This document shows positions 45,819 through 57,117 of a stretch of DNA of 64,000 nucleotides, piece by piece. Every line of letters starts with the position of its first letter. Position 1 is the stretch's first letter. Under the pieces are notes generated by a model. It worked only from the letters and a program-made list of their open reading frames with translations. It was not told where the DNA came from and did no database searches. Position numbers and translations under genes: made by a program. This stretch comes from Rhabdophis nuchalis (taxonomy: Eukaryota; Chordata; Lepidosauria; Squamata; Natricidae), in assembly GCA_039707465.1 (NCBI GenBank), contig CM077645.1, forward strand, positions 142,973,503-143,037,502. The letters are read 5' to 3'.

Positions 45819-48775
45819 ATATCCATCATCGGACATTGGTGATCATGATGGCAATCCTATTTTTGTCAACAGCCTCATGAAAAAGTGCTCCTGAGTTTTG
45901 TCCAAACAAAACCCTTAGGTTTTGAAGCCATGTTGTTATTCTTCTGCCTGGGCCTCATTTGCCTTCAATCTTCCCCTGCAGAATTAAGTGAAGGATGCCA
46001 TATTTTTCTGGATGTCGCATCACATGTCTAAGATATTCTAACTTTTGCTTTTTAATGGCTTTCATGATTTCCCTTTGCTTTCCCAGGAGGTTTATCACCT
46101 CCTCATTTCTGATTTTGTCAACCCAGTTTATACATAACAGCTGCCTGTCAATTCACATTTCAAATGCTTCTAGTTTCTTCAAGTGGTTTTCTGTCAGAGA
46201 CCAACTCTCTACTCCGTAGAGCAAGATAAAAAAGATGTAACATCTGACAAGTCTGATTTTCAGACTTAGGCTTATGTCATGACTGCAGAAGACTTTTTTT
46301 CATTTTGAAGAATGCTGTTTGAGCTTTCTCTCTAGCCTTGTCTTTACTTCACTGATCATGTCCCAGCTTTCATGCAAATTAAAATCGAGGTGCATGATCC
46401 TTTCAACTTTTTCTAGTGGTATTCCTTATGAATTTATCAGTAGTAAATTAATGGGTTATTTGCTGACAACCATGATATTGCTATTTGGGGTGCTAAGCTT
46501 CAAGCCATATTTTTCAGATATTTCTGTTGATGAGGAGCTGAAGGTCTTTATGCTTACTGGCAAACAGAACTGTATCATCAGCATATCTTAAATTGTTGAT
46601 CTGAACACAGTTTACTTTGAGGCCAGCATCAATGTTTTCCAGTGCTTCGTTGAAAATTGACTCAGAGTAGATATTAAACAAAAGTGGAGGCAGAATACAG
46701 CCCTGTGTGACCCCTCTTCATATTTCTGCATCATCTGAGTATTTTTGGCCTAGTCTCACAAGACTGAGTGACTATGGTTTCCGGCACCCCGGTTCAGCCA
46801 GATTAATCCAACTCTGGCCATTGGGGGCGAAACACTGGCCCCCGTGGAGAGGGCACGCAATTTGGGTGTCCTCCTGGATTCCCGGCTGTCCTTGGAGGAC
46901 CATGTGACGGCCGTGGCCAGGGGGGCGTTTCATCAGGTACGCCTGATGCGCCAATTGTGCCCCTTACTGGACCGGGCTGCCCTTCGCACAGTCACTCAAG
47001 CTCTTGTGACGTCCCGTCTCGACTACTGTAATGCTCTCTACATGGGGCTTCCCTTGAGGTGCACTCGAAAGCTACAGCTAGTCCAAAACGCAGCCGCGTG
47101 GGTAATTACGGGAGCCACCAGAAGCTCCCATATAACACCAATCCTGAGCGAGCTGCATTGGCTTCCTGTGGTCTTTCGGGTGCGCTTCAAGGTTCTGACG
47201 ACCATCTTTAAAGTGCTCCATGGCTCAGGGCCTAGTTATATGCGAGACCGTCTCCTGCCCCATACATCCCTTAGACCGATTCGCTCCCACAGAGAGGGCC
47301 TTCTTAGGGTGCCGTCACCCGGACAATGCCGACTGGCGACACCCAGGGGAAGAGCCTTCTCTGTGGCGGGCCCTGCCCTTTGGAACGACCTACCCCCTGA
47401 ACTCCGGACCATCACCGACCTCCGCCTCTTCCGCAAATGTCTAAAGACATACTTTTTCCATCAAGCCGGCCTAGCCTAACCTCCCATGGGGACTTTTAGA
47501 AAAGTTTTAAATTGGGTTTTTAACAATTGATTTTTAGCATAGGATCGGGATCATTTAATATATATTTTAAATTATTTATCTATTTTCTATTTTGTATGTT
47601 TTTTAAATCTTCTGTGCGCCGCCCTGGGTCCTCTGCGGAGAAGGGCGGGATATAAATGTAATAAAATAAATAAATAAATAAATAAATTTGCTACCTGATG
47701 CCAATATAGATTCTTTATGATTCGACTGTCTTTGTCATCTGGTTCCACTTGTTTCAGGATTTGTAATAGTTCGCTGTGTCTTATTTTATCAAATGCTTTT
47801 TCAAAATCGATGAAGCACATGTAAACAATGTGACTGACATCTCTACAGCACTGTACAAGAACGTGAATGCTGAATAGGGCATCTTGTGTACCAAGATTGG
47901 TTCTGAAATCAAATTGTGCCTTACTTAGACACTCCTCAATTTTGTTGCATATTCTTGTGTGAATTATTGTCAGGAATATTGCCAGAGCATTACTCAATAA
48001 GCTTATTGTTCTGTATTCGGTATACTTCTTTGCATTTCTTTTTTGAGTATTGTCACAATGGTTGACTTTAGCCAATCATTTGGCGCCTTTTCTGTTCCTT
48101 ATATTTGATTGAAGAGCTGCAGTAAAAATTTCTTCCCTTTGTCTTCCAGCAATTTTAAAATTTCTACTGAGATATCATCAGGTCCTGTGGCTTTTCTTGT
48201 TTATGCTATTTTTATTGCGTGTTCAACCTCCTCCATAGTGATGTTTGGTCCAGTTGTTATACTTCCTATATCAATATCATTCCTAGCATCCTCAAAAAGT
48301 TCTTCAACTTATTCCTTCCATCTTTTAGTTTTTCATTCTCATCCAAGATGATTTTGCCCTCCTTGTCAACTAGGTTGTTGGTTTTCTTTTTGTAGATACT
48401 TGCTGCTTCTTTCACTTTTTTGTGTAAATTGAAATTATTATTAATATATTCTGTCTCTTCTATTTCTTTGCATCTCTTTGCAAACCACTTTTCTTTTGCC
48501 AGTTGAATTTTTCTTCTAATTGTTTTCTGAAACTCATTGTGTTTTTCTTTGTTTTTATTTTTATAAGAGTCTCTTTCATCCATGAAATGAAGAATTTCAT
48601 CCATCATCCACTGTTTCTTCGGGTACCCCACTCTTTGTTTTGAGCTTGTTACCTTTACTATTGCATTTTTAAATTTCTTACAATTCATTTCTACATCTTC
48701 ATTATTTAGGTTGTTGGTTTCTCTTAAATGAATTCCTAGTTCTTCTTTTATGTTCTCTCCATGTTTAATGATGAA
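45819..48775 (-). pseudogene. RTE reverse transcriptase pseudogene
   Basis: The upstream frame 48688-48266 is a lysine-rich segment (LVDKEGKIILDENEKLKDG) that precedes the RT. 48075-47690 holds RT motifs YRTISLLSNALAIFL, FDFRTNLGTQDALFSI and CFIDFEKAFDKI, and stops at YWHQVA where the CR1 insertion begins. After the insertion, translation of the minus strand resumes with a GVTQGCILPPLLFN motif, then YADDTVLFASK near 46590-46556. Many stops and frame changes follow in the C-terminal part. The protein would have copied the element RNA; this copy is dead. Confidence 0.85.
46769..47689 (+). mobile_element. CR1 LINE, 5'-truncated, nested in the RTE element
   Basis: The plus-strand frame 46844-47479 (211 codons) spans ARNLGVLLDSRLSLEDHVTA through SRLDYCNALYMG and WNDLPPELR to the HQAGLA end, intact. 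It is followed by a 3' UTR with the cgccgccctgggtcc motif and a (AAAT)n tail. It lies antisense inside the RTE reverse transcriptase. The RTE is therefore older. Confidence 0.93.
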
Positions 48776-48851
48776 AGCACTCGTGACTTTCCGACTCGAC
48801 TACTGTAATGCTCTCTACATGGGGCTTCCCTTGAGGTGCACTCGAAAGCTA

Positions 48852-49876
48852 CCCCAAACCACCCCAACGATGCCGTAGCGGTGATGTGCCAGTGCCTGGA
48901 AGCCGTGCGGATCTGGATGGGAAGTAACGGACTTAGGCTCAACCCGACCAAGACCAAGTGGCTGTGGTTTCCGGCTGCCCAATTCAACCAGCTCACTCCA
49001 TCGCTGGCCATAGGGGGCGAACATCTTGCCCCTGTGGATGGGGCGCGCAATTTGGGTGTCCTCCTGGATTCCCGGCTGTCCATGGAAGATCAAGTGACAG
49101 CCGTGGCCAGGAGGGCGTTTTACCAGGTTCGCCTGGTTCGCCAATTGCGCCCCCTATTGGATCAGGACGCCCTGCGCACAGTCACTCATGCGCTCGTGAT
49201 ATCCCGACTGGACTATTGTAACTCTCTCTACATGGGGCTCCCCTTGAGGTGCACCTGGAGACTTCAGCTAGTTCAGAACGCAGCCGCGCGAGCAATTATG
49301 GGAACCGCTAGGTTTACCCATGTAACACCGCTCTTGTGCGAGCTGCACTGGCTACCTGTCGTCTTCCGGGTGCGCTTCAAGGTCTTAATTATCATCTTTA
49401 AAGCGCTCCATGGCTCGGGACCTAGCTATCTGCGGGATCGGATCCTGCCTCATACATCCTCACGGCCGATTCCCTCCCACAGAGAGGGACTTCTCCGGGT
49501 GCCGTCCACTAGACATTGTCAGCGGGCGACACCCAGGGGAAGGGCTATCTCTGTGGCGGGCCCGGCCCTCTGGAACGACCTTCCCCCCGATATCAGGACG
49601 ACCACGGACCTCCGCTCCTTCCGTCTTAAATTAAAAACTCACTTTTTCTGTCTGGCCGGCCTAGGATAAGTCTCTCTGTCTTTGGGGTTTTTATTGGGAA
49701 ATTAGTACTGCTTAGTTTTAATGGGGAAATTTTAGCGCAGGTTATGTTTAATTTGTTTTTAGAATTGTTCGTATGTATTTATTGTTTTTATTTTACCTGT
49801 GCACCGCCCCGAGTCCCTGCGGGGAGAGGGTGCGGTTTTATAAATATTAAATATTATTATTATTATTATTATTATT
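48852..49876 (+). mobile_element. CR1 LINE inserted into another CR1
   Basis: The frame 48836-49669 covers NHPNDAVAVMCQCLEAVRIW through LDSRLSMEDQVTA, SRLDYCNSLYMG and WNDLPPDIR to the CLAGLG end without stops. It is close to the long copy at 1301-4800 and has the same (ATT)n tail (about 49851-49876). The frame's first residues derive from the host copy. Confidence 0.92.
49851..49876 (+). repeat. Short (ATT)n CR1 tail
   Basis: About eight units mark the 3' end of the inserted CR1 copy. Confidence 0.9.
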
Positions 49877-50570
49877 ACAGTTAGTCCAGAATGCAGCCGC
49901 ACGGGTGATTACGGGAGCCTCTAGATGCTCCCATATAACACCGATCCTGCGCGAGCTGCACTGGCTTTCTGTGGTCTTTCGGGTGTGCTTCAAGGTTTTG
50001 ACAACCATCTTTAAAGCGCTCCATGGCTCAGGGCCTAGTTATATGCGAGACCGTCTCCTGCCCCATACATCCCTTCAGCCGATCCGCTCCCACAGAGAGG
50101 GCCTTCTCAGGGTACCGTCAACCGGGCAATGCCGACTGGCGACGCCTAGGGGAAGAGCCTTCTCTGTGGCGGGCCCTGCCCTTTGGAACTACCTACCCCC
50201 TGAACTTCGCACCATCTCGGACCTCCGCCTCTTCTACCAGTGTCTAAAGACACATCTCTTTCAACAAGCCGGCCTAGCATAACCTCTCGTTGGGGCTATT
50301 TTAGATAGTTTTAAATTGGGGTTTTAATTTGGATTTTAGCATAGGATTTGTAATTTAATATGTTTTTAAATTTTGTATTTTTGCTATTTTATATGTTTTT
50401 AATAATTCCTGTGCGCCGCCCTGGGTCCTTCGTGGAGAAGGGCGGGATATAAATTTAATTAAAATAAAATAAAATAAAAAACTATCAATTCTTGGTTTAT
50501 GAGGATTTGGGTTTTTTATCTTTTTTAGATTTGGCTGGACTTTGGCAAGTAGTAGATTATGATTGGATTA

Positions 50571-50749
50571 AAGGTGGGTTGCTCCCGGTTCGGGCCACAT
50601 CGGGAGAACCAGGAGTAGCAGCGGTGGGAGGCTCTGCCCATCCACCCAGATGCTTCTGTGCATGTGCAGAAACTTCTGCACATGTGCAGAAGCATCGTGC
50701 ACATGACCACACCCAAACCAGTAGTAAAAAAATTGGCTACCCACCGCTG
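50571..50749. mobile_element. hAT-type non-autonomous element, no clear target duplication
   Basis: AAAGGTGGGTTGCTCCCGGT at the left and GGCTACCCACCGCTG at the right are inverted ends of the same family. A repeated TTCTGTGCATGTGCAGAA region forms an inner palindrome near 50651-50692. Flanks show no exact 8-bp duplication. Confidence 0.7.
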
Positions 50750-50754
50750 AATCA

Positions 50755-51290
50755 GATTGGACATCTACGCCTGTGTATGTCTTTGCTGATTTTACTGAGT
50801 TTCTAAATCTTTTGTTTATTGCAAAATAGTGAATTTGGTTCCTTATTATATTATTTGGTGTATCTGATGGTGATTTCCAAGTGTAGAGGTGTCTTTTTGG
50901 TAACTTGCAAAAAGTATTCATCTACCTGTTTAGCCTTCCAGAAGGCTACAAATATCTGGCTTTTGTGTTATGTGAGTCTGTGGAGTGGTTTCTTGGCTAT
51001 TCAAGGAGGACAAATGAGAGGCTGGGTTTTAGTCTTTGTTTGAAATAGTTTTAAAATTGTTTTTGTGGTTCTATTGTTGAGGTGAACTACCCAGGATAGT
51101 GGGCAACCTTACCAAGCTTTTCAATAAATAAATGAATCAAATTTGATCTACTCTCAACTCTTTTGTATGATTCCTGCTTGTCTCCCTCTTTACTGCCCCA
51201 GAGAAGTGAATGGAAAACAAGAAATTGATACTTTAAAAATACTAAATATGAATCATTTTGAACATCTTAAAGAAATAGAAAATGTTGCTG
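50755..51290. other. Interval with no recognised gene
   Basis: A decayed LINE 3' end may lie at about 51070-51140 (ACTACCCAGGATAGTGGGCA, AATAAATAAATGAAT). Confidence 0.35.
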
Positions 51291-51351
51291 ATGTGTATGT
51301 ATGTATGTATGTATGTATGTATGTATGTATGTATGTATGTATGTATGTATG
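51291..51351 (+). repeat. (TATG)n microsatellite
   Basis: About 15 units, directly abutting the left arm of the Penelope-like palindrome. Confidence 0.96.
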
Positions 51352-51730
51352 TTTTCGTAGATTTTCACGGGTGTAGGTATGATGGTCTTGTTGTAGTCTG
51401 GTATGGAGTTCAATTGTACATGGGAAAAGACCCGAATACAACAAGACCAGCAAATAAATATGTGTGTGTGTGTTACTGGGATTTAAACTGGGGCTGCAAT
51501 ATGCTGGCATAGCTGGCTTCGGAGATTTTCCCGTGTATAAGGCATAGAAAGCACGGGAAAATCCCCAAAGCCAGCTATGCCAGCATACCTACACCCGTGA
51601 AAATCTACGAAAACATATATATATATGTTTGGAATTGGAAGTATCTTCACGATGTTTCGATGAAGTCTCATTCATCATCTTCAGGCTGGTGCTTCTGGCT
51701 TGGTGCTTCCAGGAGCATTTGAAAACCCGA
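51352..51730. mobile_element. Penelope-like palindrome with two nested inverted repeats
   Basis: Outer arms 51352-51381 and 51584-51613 are a perfect 30-bp inverted pair (core CGTAGATTTTCACGGGTGTA). Inside, 51502-51535 and 51552-51585 form a near-perfect 34-bp hairpin (GCTGGCATAGCTGGCTTCGG...). The sequence to the right holds a hammerhead-like core on the minus strand at 51655-51684. Confidence 0.78.
51655..51684 (-). ncRNA. Hammerhead-ribozyme-like core
   Basis: Minus strand: CTGAAGA (51684-51678), stem GATGAA/TTCATC, loop TGAGAC, and GAAA (51658-51655). The key core positions fit. Stems I and III and the cut site were not assigned. Confidence 0.6.
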
Positions 51731-51750
51731 ACAACCCAAACAACCAAAGA

Positions 51751-51775
51751 CCTATATATATATATATATGCATAT

Positions 51776-51861
<86 letters not shown>
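51751..51861 (+). repeat. Compound (TA)n...(CA)n(GA)n microsatellite
   Basis: A (TA) run, a (CA) run and then about 36 GA units. Frames of repeated E/R and L/S over it are artefacts. Confidence 0.96.
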
Positions 51862-51865
<4 letters not shown>

Positions 51866-51869
51866 AAAA

Positions 51870-54230
51870 CACAGAAAGAGTAACATTAAAATTGAAATGG
51901 TGTTTGAGGCAGGGAACTCAAAATTTCCAAGACCTCTATTAATTTATGCTCCTGTAAGCTTTGTGTACCAGCTTTCTAGGGAAAGTACTGATCAGTGCAG
52001 TTTATGTATTCAGAAGCCAACAGGTGATGGCAGGATGGAAGGGTTCCCTTGAGTCACCTAATCATGTCTGGTATGGAGCATCATGCATCAGTATTTTTTC
52101 TATTCCTGAAAAAAGGTGACACATTTCACCTCTAGGTGAAGATAGTACCCTCTAGCAGAAGAATCTCATCTAGAAATGATGCATGAACTTCCATGAAAAG
52201 TTCTCATTATAATAATGTCAACGAAGATGAATGGCTCAGCCTACCTTTAGTTTATATCACTTCCGTTAGGTTGAGGCAATAAATCTGTTGATTCTTTCCA
52301 ATGTAGCTGAAGTGTTTGAAACAAATTTGTGTAAAAGGTGTCTGTGTGTGTGTGTGTGTGTAAAAATAAGTTCTCTTCAAAGATGAGATTTTCAAATTTA
52401 TATTGATATTACTTTTAATTGAGAAGCAAACTTCCTGAAAATGGTGACAAATGACATCTCCATGCACACTTTAATTAGGGATCATGGGCAAGGTTTGAAT
52501 TTATGGATAGTATTTCCATAATAACTGCTTGTTTATTTGTATTACTCCATTACCTAGGCTGAAAATCTATTAATATAAATTAAGGATGGAAAAGCTATAA
52601 TCACACTCAACCATTATCCCATTGGGAGGGAGATCCTAGCTCCCCCCCCCCCCAACACACTATTGAAATATTGTTTATTCATCTGAATTATTCATCTCAC
52701 TTTTCTGGCCTTTCTTTTAAATAAACAAGTCTCTAAGCGGGTGTATTAAGTGACAAACCTGATTTCAACCTCCCGCTTCAAAAGATCTACCCAGATTTTG
52801 AATCCACCTCCACTGATGGCAAAATTAGCAGGAAATTCTGCAGCACTAGCATGAACAGAGTTATTATAATTTGTGAGCACCACTTACATTTTCTCCATCT
52901 AGCATTGGCAGATCTGTTCCCAGCTCATACTCCATCTGTTCCAATGTATCCATAATAAGAATATTTCTCAGGCATCCCAAATATTAATTGTTGTCATTTT
53001 AAATATTTGTCACCACCTTTGAAAGAATATTCATAGATATTAGGACTGGGTAACACTCTGAATTCCGTTTCAGAAAATCCCCTGGAACATACGAGGGAAT
53101 GTAATTTGCATCTGTCTGTAACTTCTTAAAGCAGCCTTGTCTTTCCCTGGATCACAAGGATACTTTCTGCATTTGTGTCAAAAAAAATGATCAAACTCTT
53201 TCTGTGAATAAAATAATAGAAGTGAAGAGTTGATGGTTCAATCTAAAATAGTGTTGGATTTCAATACAGTTCACGGCAAGGAAAATTCCAGGCTCTTGGT
53301 GGTTTTGGCTTTTAGAAAGACAATCTGTGATCATTTTCGGAAATAATATTTTCCTCTCTTCTTCAATTTCCATATCACCACCATCCCATAGAGAAAATGG
53401 CTGGAAAAAACAGCTTGAAGGAAATGTATTGTCTACTATCATCATCCTTTTCAGGTAGCATTCTGAATGGGCATAGAAATGGTAACCCAGATAATCAAGA
53501 TTTAACTGGATTATAAACAATATTTCCTTCCCTCATTCCAAGCTGAGTATATTCTGCAGAAGCTTTTAAAATTGTACAATTTTGGTATCACATGCTTTTA
53601 ACTTCATCAATGTAATCAAATAGCATAATCATACAAATTAGCCAAACCAGAGCAGATTTAATTTATCCTCATATTCAGGGAGACGGATGGGGTTTTTTTT
53701 TGAGGGGAGGGCGAGAAGCCAGCATTAATGTTTTAAATATGCATTTTACTTTCCATGGAAATAAATAGAGTTGCAAAAAATATTCGCTGGCCTGATTTGT
53801 GCCTCCTTTATTTCCAGTGGGCAGTTCTTTTGAATAGCCTAATAAACTAAATTAGTATTACATTTTCTTCTAATACTGCACAGTATTTGACTTTTCAGAA
53901 AATAGGATGGGGTGGGGGGAAGAAGTTACTTTTTTTCACAATCGAATGTAAATCATTAAAAATAGAACAGTTCCAAGTATAATCCTACAATCAGAGCCTT
54001 CATGTTAGGGATTGCTAACAGTTTTAACTGGTGGATTTAAAAACAAATCTAAAGAAGATTCCATCTTGAGTGTTTGCTCACTGTTTCAAGATTTTGACAA
54101 TCCCACTCCCAGGAATTTGCCCAGCCTTGACTGAGAATGGTGAAATTTTCACACAATTTTGATTCTTGACTGAAATCTCACAAAAGTTTCCACGTAGATA
54201 CAGAGACAGGCTTCAAAAATTTTAGCATTC
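51870..54230. other. Interval with no recognised gene
   Basis: A (GT)n run is at about 52339-52360. The 109-codon minus frame at 53191-53520 has no recognisable domain. Confidence 0.4.
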
Positions 54231-54235
54231 TGCCC

Positions 54236-54553
54236 GAATGCTGGGTGGACGTAACCATGGTGGGCGTGGTTTAGTCGGCCTCCTGCACCATGGTAGGGTT
54301 TTTTTGCCCTCCCTGGCTCTACAGGCTTTCCTTGAGCCTTTGGGAGAGCATAAATGGCCATTTATTTCACCCTCCCCAAGCCTCCGTGTGTGCCCTGCAC
54401 TTACCTGCATCCAAAACAGGCTGTGTGGGGACTGAGAGGATAGGGGCGGGGTGGGTGGGGCCAGCAATGATTTGGGGGTTCTTCGAACTGCACAGAATCT
54501 TAGCTAGAGGTTCTCCCAACCCCCCGCAAAGCCCCAGCAGCCCACACCTGCAT
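54236..54553. mobile_element. hAT-type fragment related to 39606-40096
   Basis: It shares with 39690-39790, in inverse orientation, the block around GCCTGTTTTGGATGC, GTAAGTGCAGGGC and GGCCCCACCCACC. It ends CAGCCCACACCTG. The left end and target duplication were not resolved. Confidence 0.6.
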
Positions 54554-54559
54554 GGATAT

Positions 54560-55137
54560 CAAAGTATAGCACACATGTTGCTAGATATGACGTCTCAAAT
54601 TAGAGAGGTAAAGATGTTACATCTTGCTTTTGTGTTGAAGGATTCCTGACTTCATGATTTATTAGTGAATAAAATCCCCAGGAACATTTCTGAAATAGTT
54701 CACCCTGAGGGTGGGACTGTTTCAGAAATGTTCCTGGGATTTTATTCATTATACAAAATTTTCCCATGGTGATTTCACCCACTGTTATTGTTCTGACCTC
54801 ATGAGAATGCAGGTCTGGAATCCGGAAGCTTATTATTCAGAATATTATTCACAATATTCCATGTCATTTTCTTATAATGAGAAATAAATGTATTGTTTAT
54901 AGCGAGTTCCATCTGAAGGCTTTTAATTTACAGTTATATTGGGAATGCAAATGAAGATCTGGCCACTTGTATCAGAAATAGGATGTGATGCAAAATGACA
55001 GGTGGAGTACAAGACAGATATTCAGAATGAGAAGATAAAAAGTGATTTTAATTTACTGGAGCAGATAGCTGTTGGTCTTCGGCTCACAACTTAAAAATGG
55101 AGGCTTCTCAGGATATCTGGTACATAAACAATGTCAG
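54560..55137. other. Interval with no recognised gene, one inverted repeat
   Basis: AATCCCAGGAACATTTCTGA-type sequence occurs inverted at about 54668-54695 and 54718-54745, a small hairpin with GTTCACCCTGAGGGTGGGAC between the arms. Confidence 0.55.
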
Positions 55138-55457
55138 GATCTATTTCATTTCATTTCATTTATTTGGATTTATATACCGCCCTTTCTCCCTTACAGGACT
55201 CAGGGCGGTGAACAGGCGATAATAAAAACAACAATAAAACATCTGATACAGTAACTATACTAAAACATATACTAAAAATAAATTAAACACAGGCCTGTTC
55301 TAAAATACCCTCTAAAATCCCTAGTAAAAGCAAATTAACTACGCCAGGCCGGCCGCACAAAATAGATGGGTTTTCAGGGCTCGGCGGAAAAGGCGCAGGT
55401 CCAAGGCTGTGCGAAGGTCAGGGGGTAGGTCATTCCAGAGGGCCGGAGCTGCCACAT
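55138..55457 (-). mobile_element. CR1 LINE, 5'-truncated
   Basis: A short C-terminal coding part (minus 55457-55340) is followed by the 3' UTR with ataccgccctttctcc...actcagggcggtg and a (AAATG)n tail. Closest to the copy at 27158-27675. Confidence 0.9.
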
Positions 55458-55504
55458 TTGGCTGCTTCTAGCTTAGTCTGTCAGAGGATTTACTAGATTT
55501 GAAC

Positions 55505-55756
55505 CAGGGGTAGGTTGCTGCCGGCATTACTTCCAGTTCAGCATGCAAAAAATTTGCACCTAAAAAGGTCTGTGCATGTCCACAACATTAGAAAAGGGGG
55601 AAAAATAACATTTCTGTGTATGAAAATTGTTTTGCGCATGTGCACAACCTAAAATCAAGATGGTGCTGCCAGCGATAGAACCAGTTCAGGAGCATGGCAA
55701 GCCAAGTTACTACCTACTCGGCCGAACTGGTCCGAAGCAGTAGAAACCCACCTCTG
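55505..55756. mobile_element. hAT-type non-autonomous element, 252 bp
   Basis: Ends CAGGGGTAGGTTGCTGCC and GAAACCCACCTCTG are flanked by atttgaac and atttgaag (7 of 8; 55497-55504 and 55757-55764). Confidence 0.88.
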
Positions 55757-55800
55757 ATTTGAAGTAGTCTCAGCCATACATGGGACAATCTACATTAGAT

Positions 55801-56753
55801 CAGAGGTGATATTCAGCAGGTTCTGACAAGTTCTGGAGAAACGGTAGCAGAAATTTTGAGTAGTTTGGAGAACCGGTAAATATCACCTCTAACTGGCCCC
55901 ACCCCATCTATTCTCTGCCTCATGAGTTCCAGCTGATTGGGAGGAAATGGTGATTTTGCAGTAACCTTCCCCTGGAGTGGAGAGGGGATGGAGATTTTAT
56001 AGTATCCTTCCCCTGGAGTGGGGAGGGGATGGAGATTTTATAGCATCCTTCCCCTGGAGTGGGAGGGGATGGAGATTTTATAGTATCCTTCCCCTGGAGT
56101 GGGGAGGGGATGGAGATTTTATAGCATCCTTCCCCTGGAGTGGGGAGGGGATGGAGATTTTATAGTATCCTTCCCCTGGAGTGGGGATGGGATGGAGATT
56201 TTATAGCATCCTTCCCCTGGAGTGGAGAGGGGATGGAGATTTTATAGTATCCTTCCCCTGGAGTGGGGAGGGGATGGAGATTTTGCAGTAACCTTCTCCT
56301 GGAGTGGAGAGGGGATGGAGATTTTATAGTATCCTTCCCCTGGAGTGGGGAGGGGATGGAGATTTTATAGTATCCTTCCCCTGGAGGGGGAGGGGATGGA
56401 GATTTTGCAGTAACCTTCCCCTGGAGTGGGGAGGGGATAGAGATTGTATAGTATCCTTCCCCTGGAGTGGAGAGGGGATGGAGATTTTATAGTATCCTTC
56501 CGCTGGAATGGGGAGGGGATGGAGATTTTATAGTATCCTTCCCCTGGAGTGGGGAGGGGATGGAGATTTTGCAGTAACCTTCCCCTGGAGTGGGGAGGGG
56601 ATAGAGATTGTATAGTATCCTTCCCCTGGAGTGGGGAGGGGATGGAGATTTTATAGTATCCTTCCCCTGGAGTGGGGAGGGGATGGAGATTTTACAGGAT
56701 CCTTCCCCATCCACAGAACCGGTAGTAAAAAAAATATATGAATCCCATCACTG
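55801..56753. mobile_element. hAT-type element expanded by an internal minisatellite
   Basis: Ends CAGAGGTGATATTCAGCAGG and GAATCCCATCACTG carry a perfect 8-bp duplication cattagat (55793-55800 and 56754-56761). Its core is the array of 42-bp units at 55965-56710. The related element at 16611-16924, with one unit, is only 314 bp. Confidence 0.94.
55965..56710 (+). repeat. 42-bp minisatellite, about 18 units
   Basis: The unit starts CTGGAGTGGGGAGGGGATGG and ends AGTATCCTTCCCC. Variants tagtatcc, tagcatcc, gcagtaacc and gatagagattgtatag follow a pattern: the pair gcagtaacc then gatagagattgtatag appears twice (units 11-12 and 15-16), as if a four-unit block was copied. Because 42 is a multiple of three, the array yields periodic open frames on both strands that are not genes. 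Confidence 0.95.
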
Positions 56754-56764
56754 CATTAGATAGC

Positions 56765-57093
56765 ATATATTGAAGAGTTTGGGGAAAATGCAGGCTTAGA
56801 GATGGAAGGTTAAGAGCCAGTAGGGCAAAACAGTTACTATAAAGGAAAGCTAACAATGGGAATGTCAATACTGTAGTCGGGGTGTTGTTTTTTAAAAAGT
56901 AAACCAAAGCATTTAAATTTCTGAGAGCTCCATGACTGCCAAACCACTACCCTTGTTTTTCTTAAAAGCCCTTGTGACTTGACAAATTGAAATAACTGCA
57001 TTTCAGTAAAGCAATTAGATGATTTCAACCTGAGTATGACTGCAGGTTGCTAATGGTAGACATGGCTGGGAAAAATTTCCAAGCAATTATATA
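56765..57093. other. Interval with no recognised gene
   Basis: Nothing supported; a (GT)n run starts at 57094. Confidence 0.4.
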
Positions 57094-57117
57094 TGTGTGT
57101 GTGTGTGTGTGTGTGTT
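57094..57117 (+). repeat. (GT)n microsatellite, tail side of a SINE
   Basis: About 12 units. On the minus strand it is the (AC)n end of the element at 57111-57316. Confidence 0.93.

Larger units (their letters stand above)
45669..48775 (-). mobile_element. RTE-clade LINE, decayed, interrupted by a CR1 insertion
   Basis: Minus-strand pieces 48775-47690 and 46768-45819 together follow the order of an RTE ORF2: a lysine-rich linker, reverse transcriptase, and the C-terminal region, ending in a (GAA)n tail. The gap is exactly the CR1 copy at 46769-47689. The N-terminal endonuclease is absent. It is not BovB by its 3' end. Confidence 0.85.
48776..50478 (+). mobile_element. CR1 LINE (host copy), split by a second CR1
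   Basis: The first piece 48776-48851 encodes SRLDYCNALYMGLPLRCTRK and the second, 49877-50478, resumes at the next residues (QLVQNAAARVITG) and continues through the C-terminus, 3' UTR and (AAAAT)n tail. The break is an insertion of the CR1 copy at 48852-49876 in the same orientation. Confidence 0.9.

Noticed and set aside
45608..45894. Long poly-S, poly-F, poly-L and poly-E open frames
   Set aside because: They are translations of a (TTC)n/(GAA)n microsatellite in different frames.
54236..54649. 119-codon plus-strand frame
   Set aside because: It lies in a hAT-type fragment and its composition follows that repeat.
55965..56710. CRISPR array
   Set aside because: Units are contiguous 42-bp repeats without unique spacers, inside a transposon, in a vertebrate genome.
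55977..56714. Periodic open frames with repeated W-R-F-Y-S-I-L-P-L-E patterns
   Set aside because: The 42-bp repeat length is a multiple of three, so any open unit stays open. There is no start context or conservation to support a protein.
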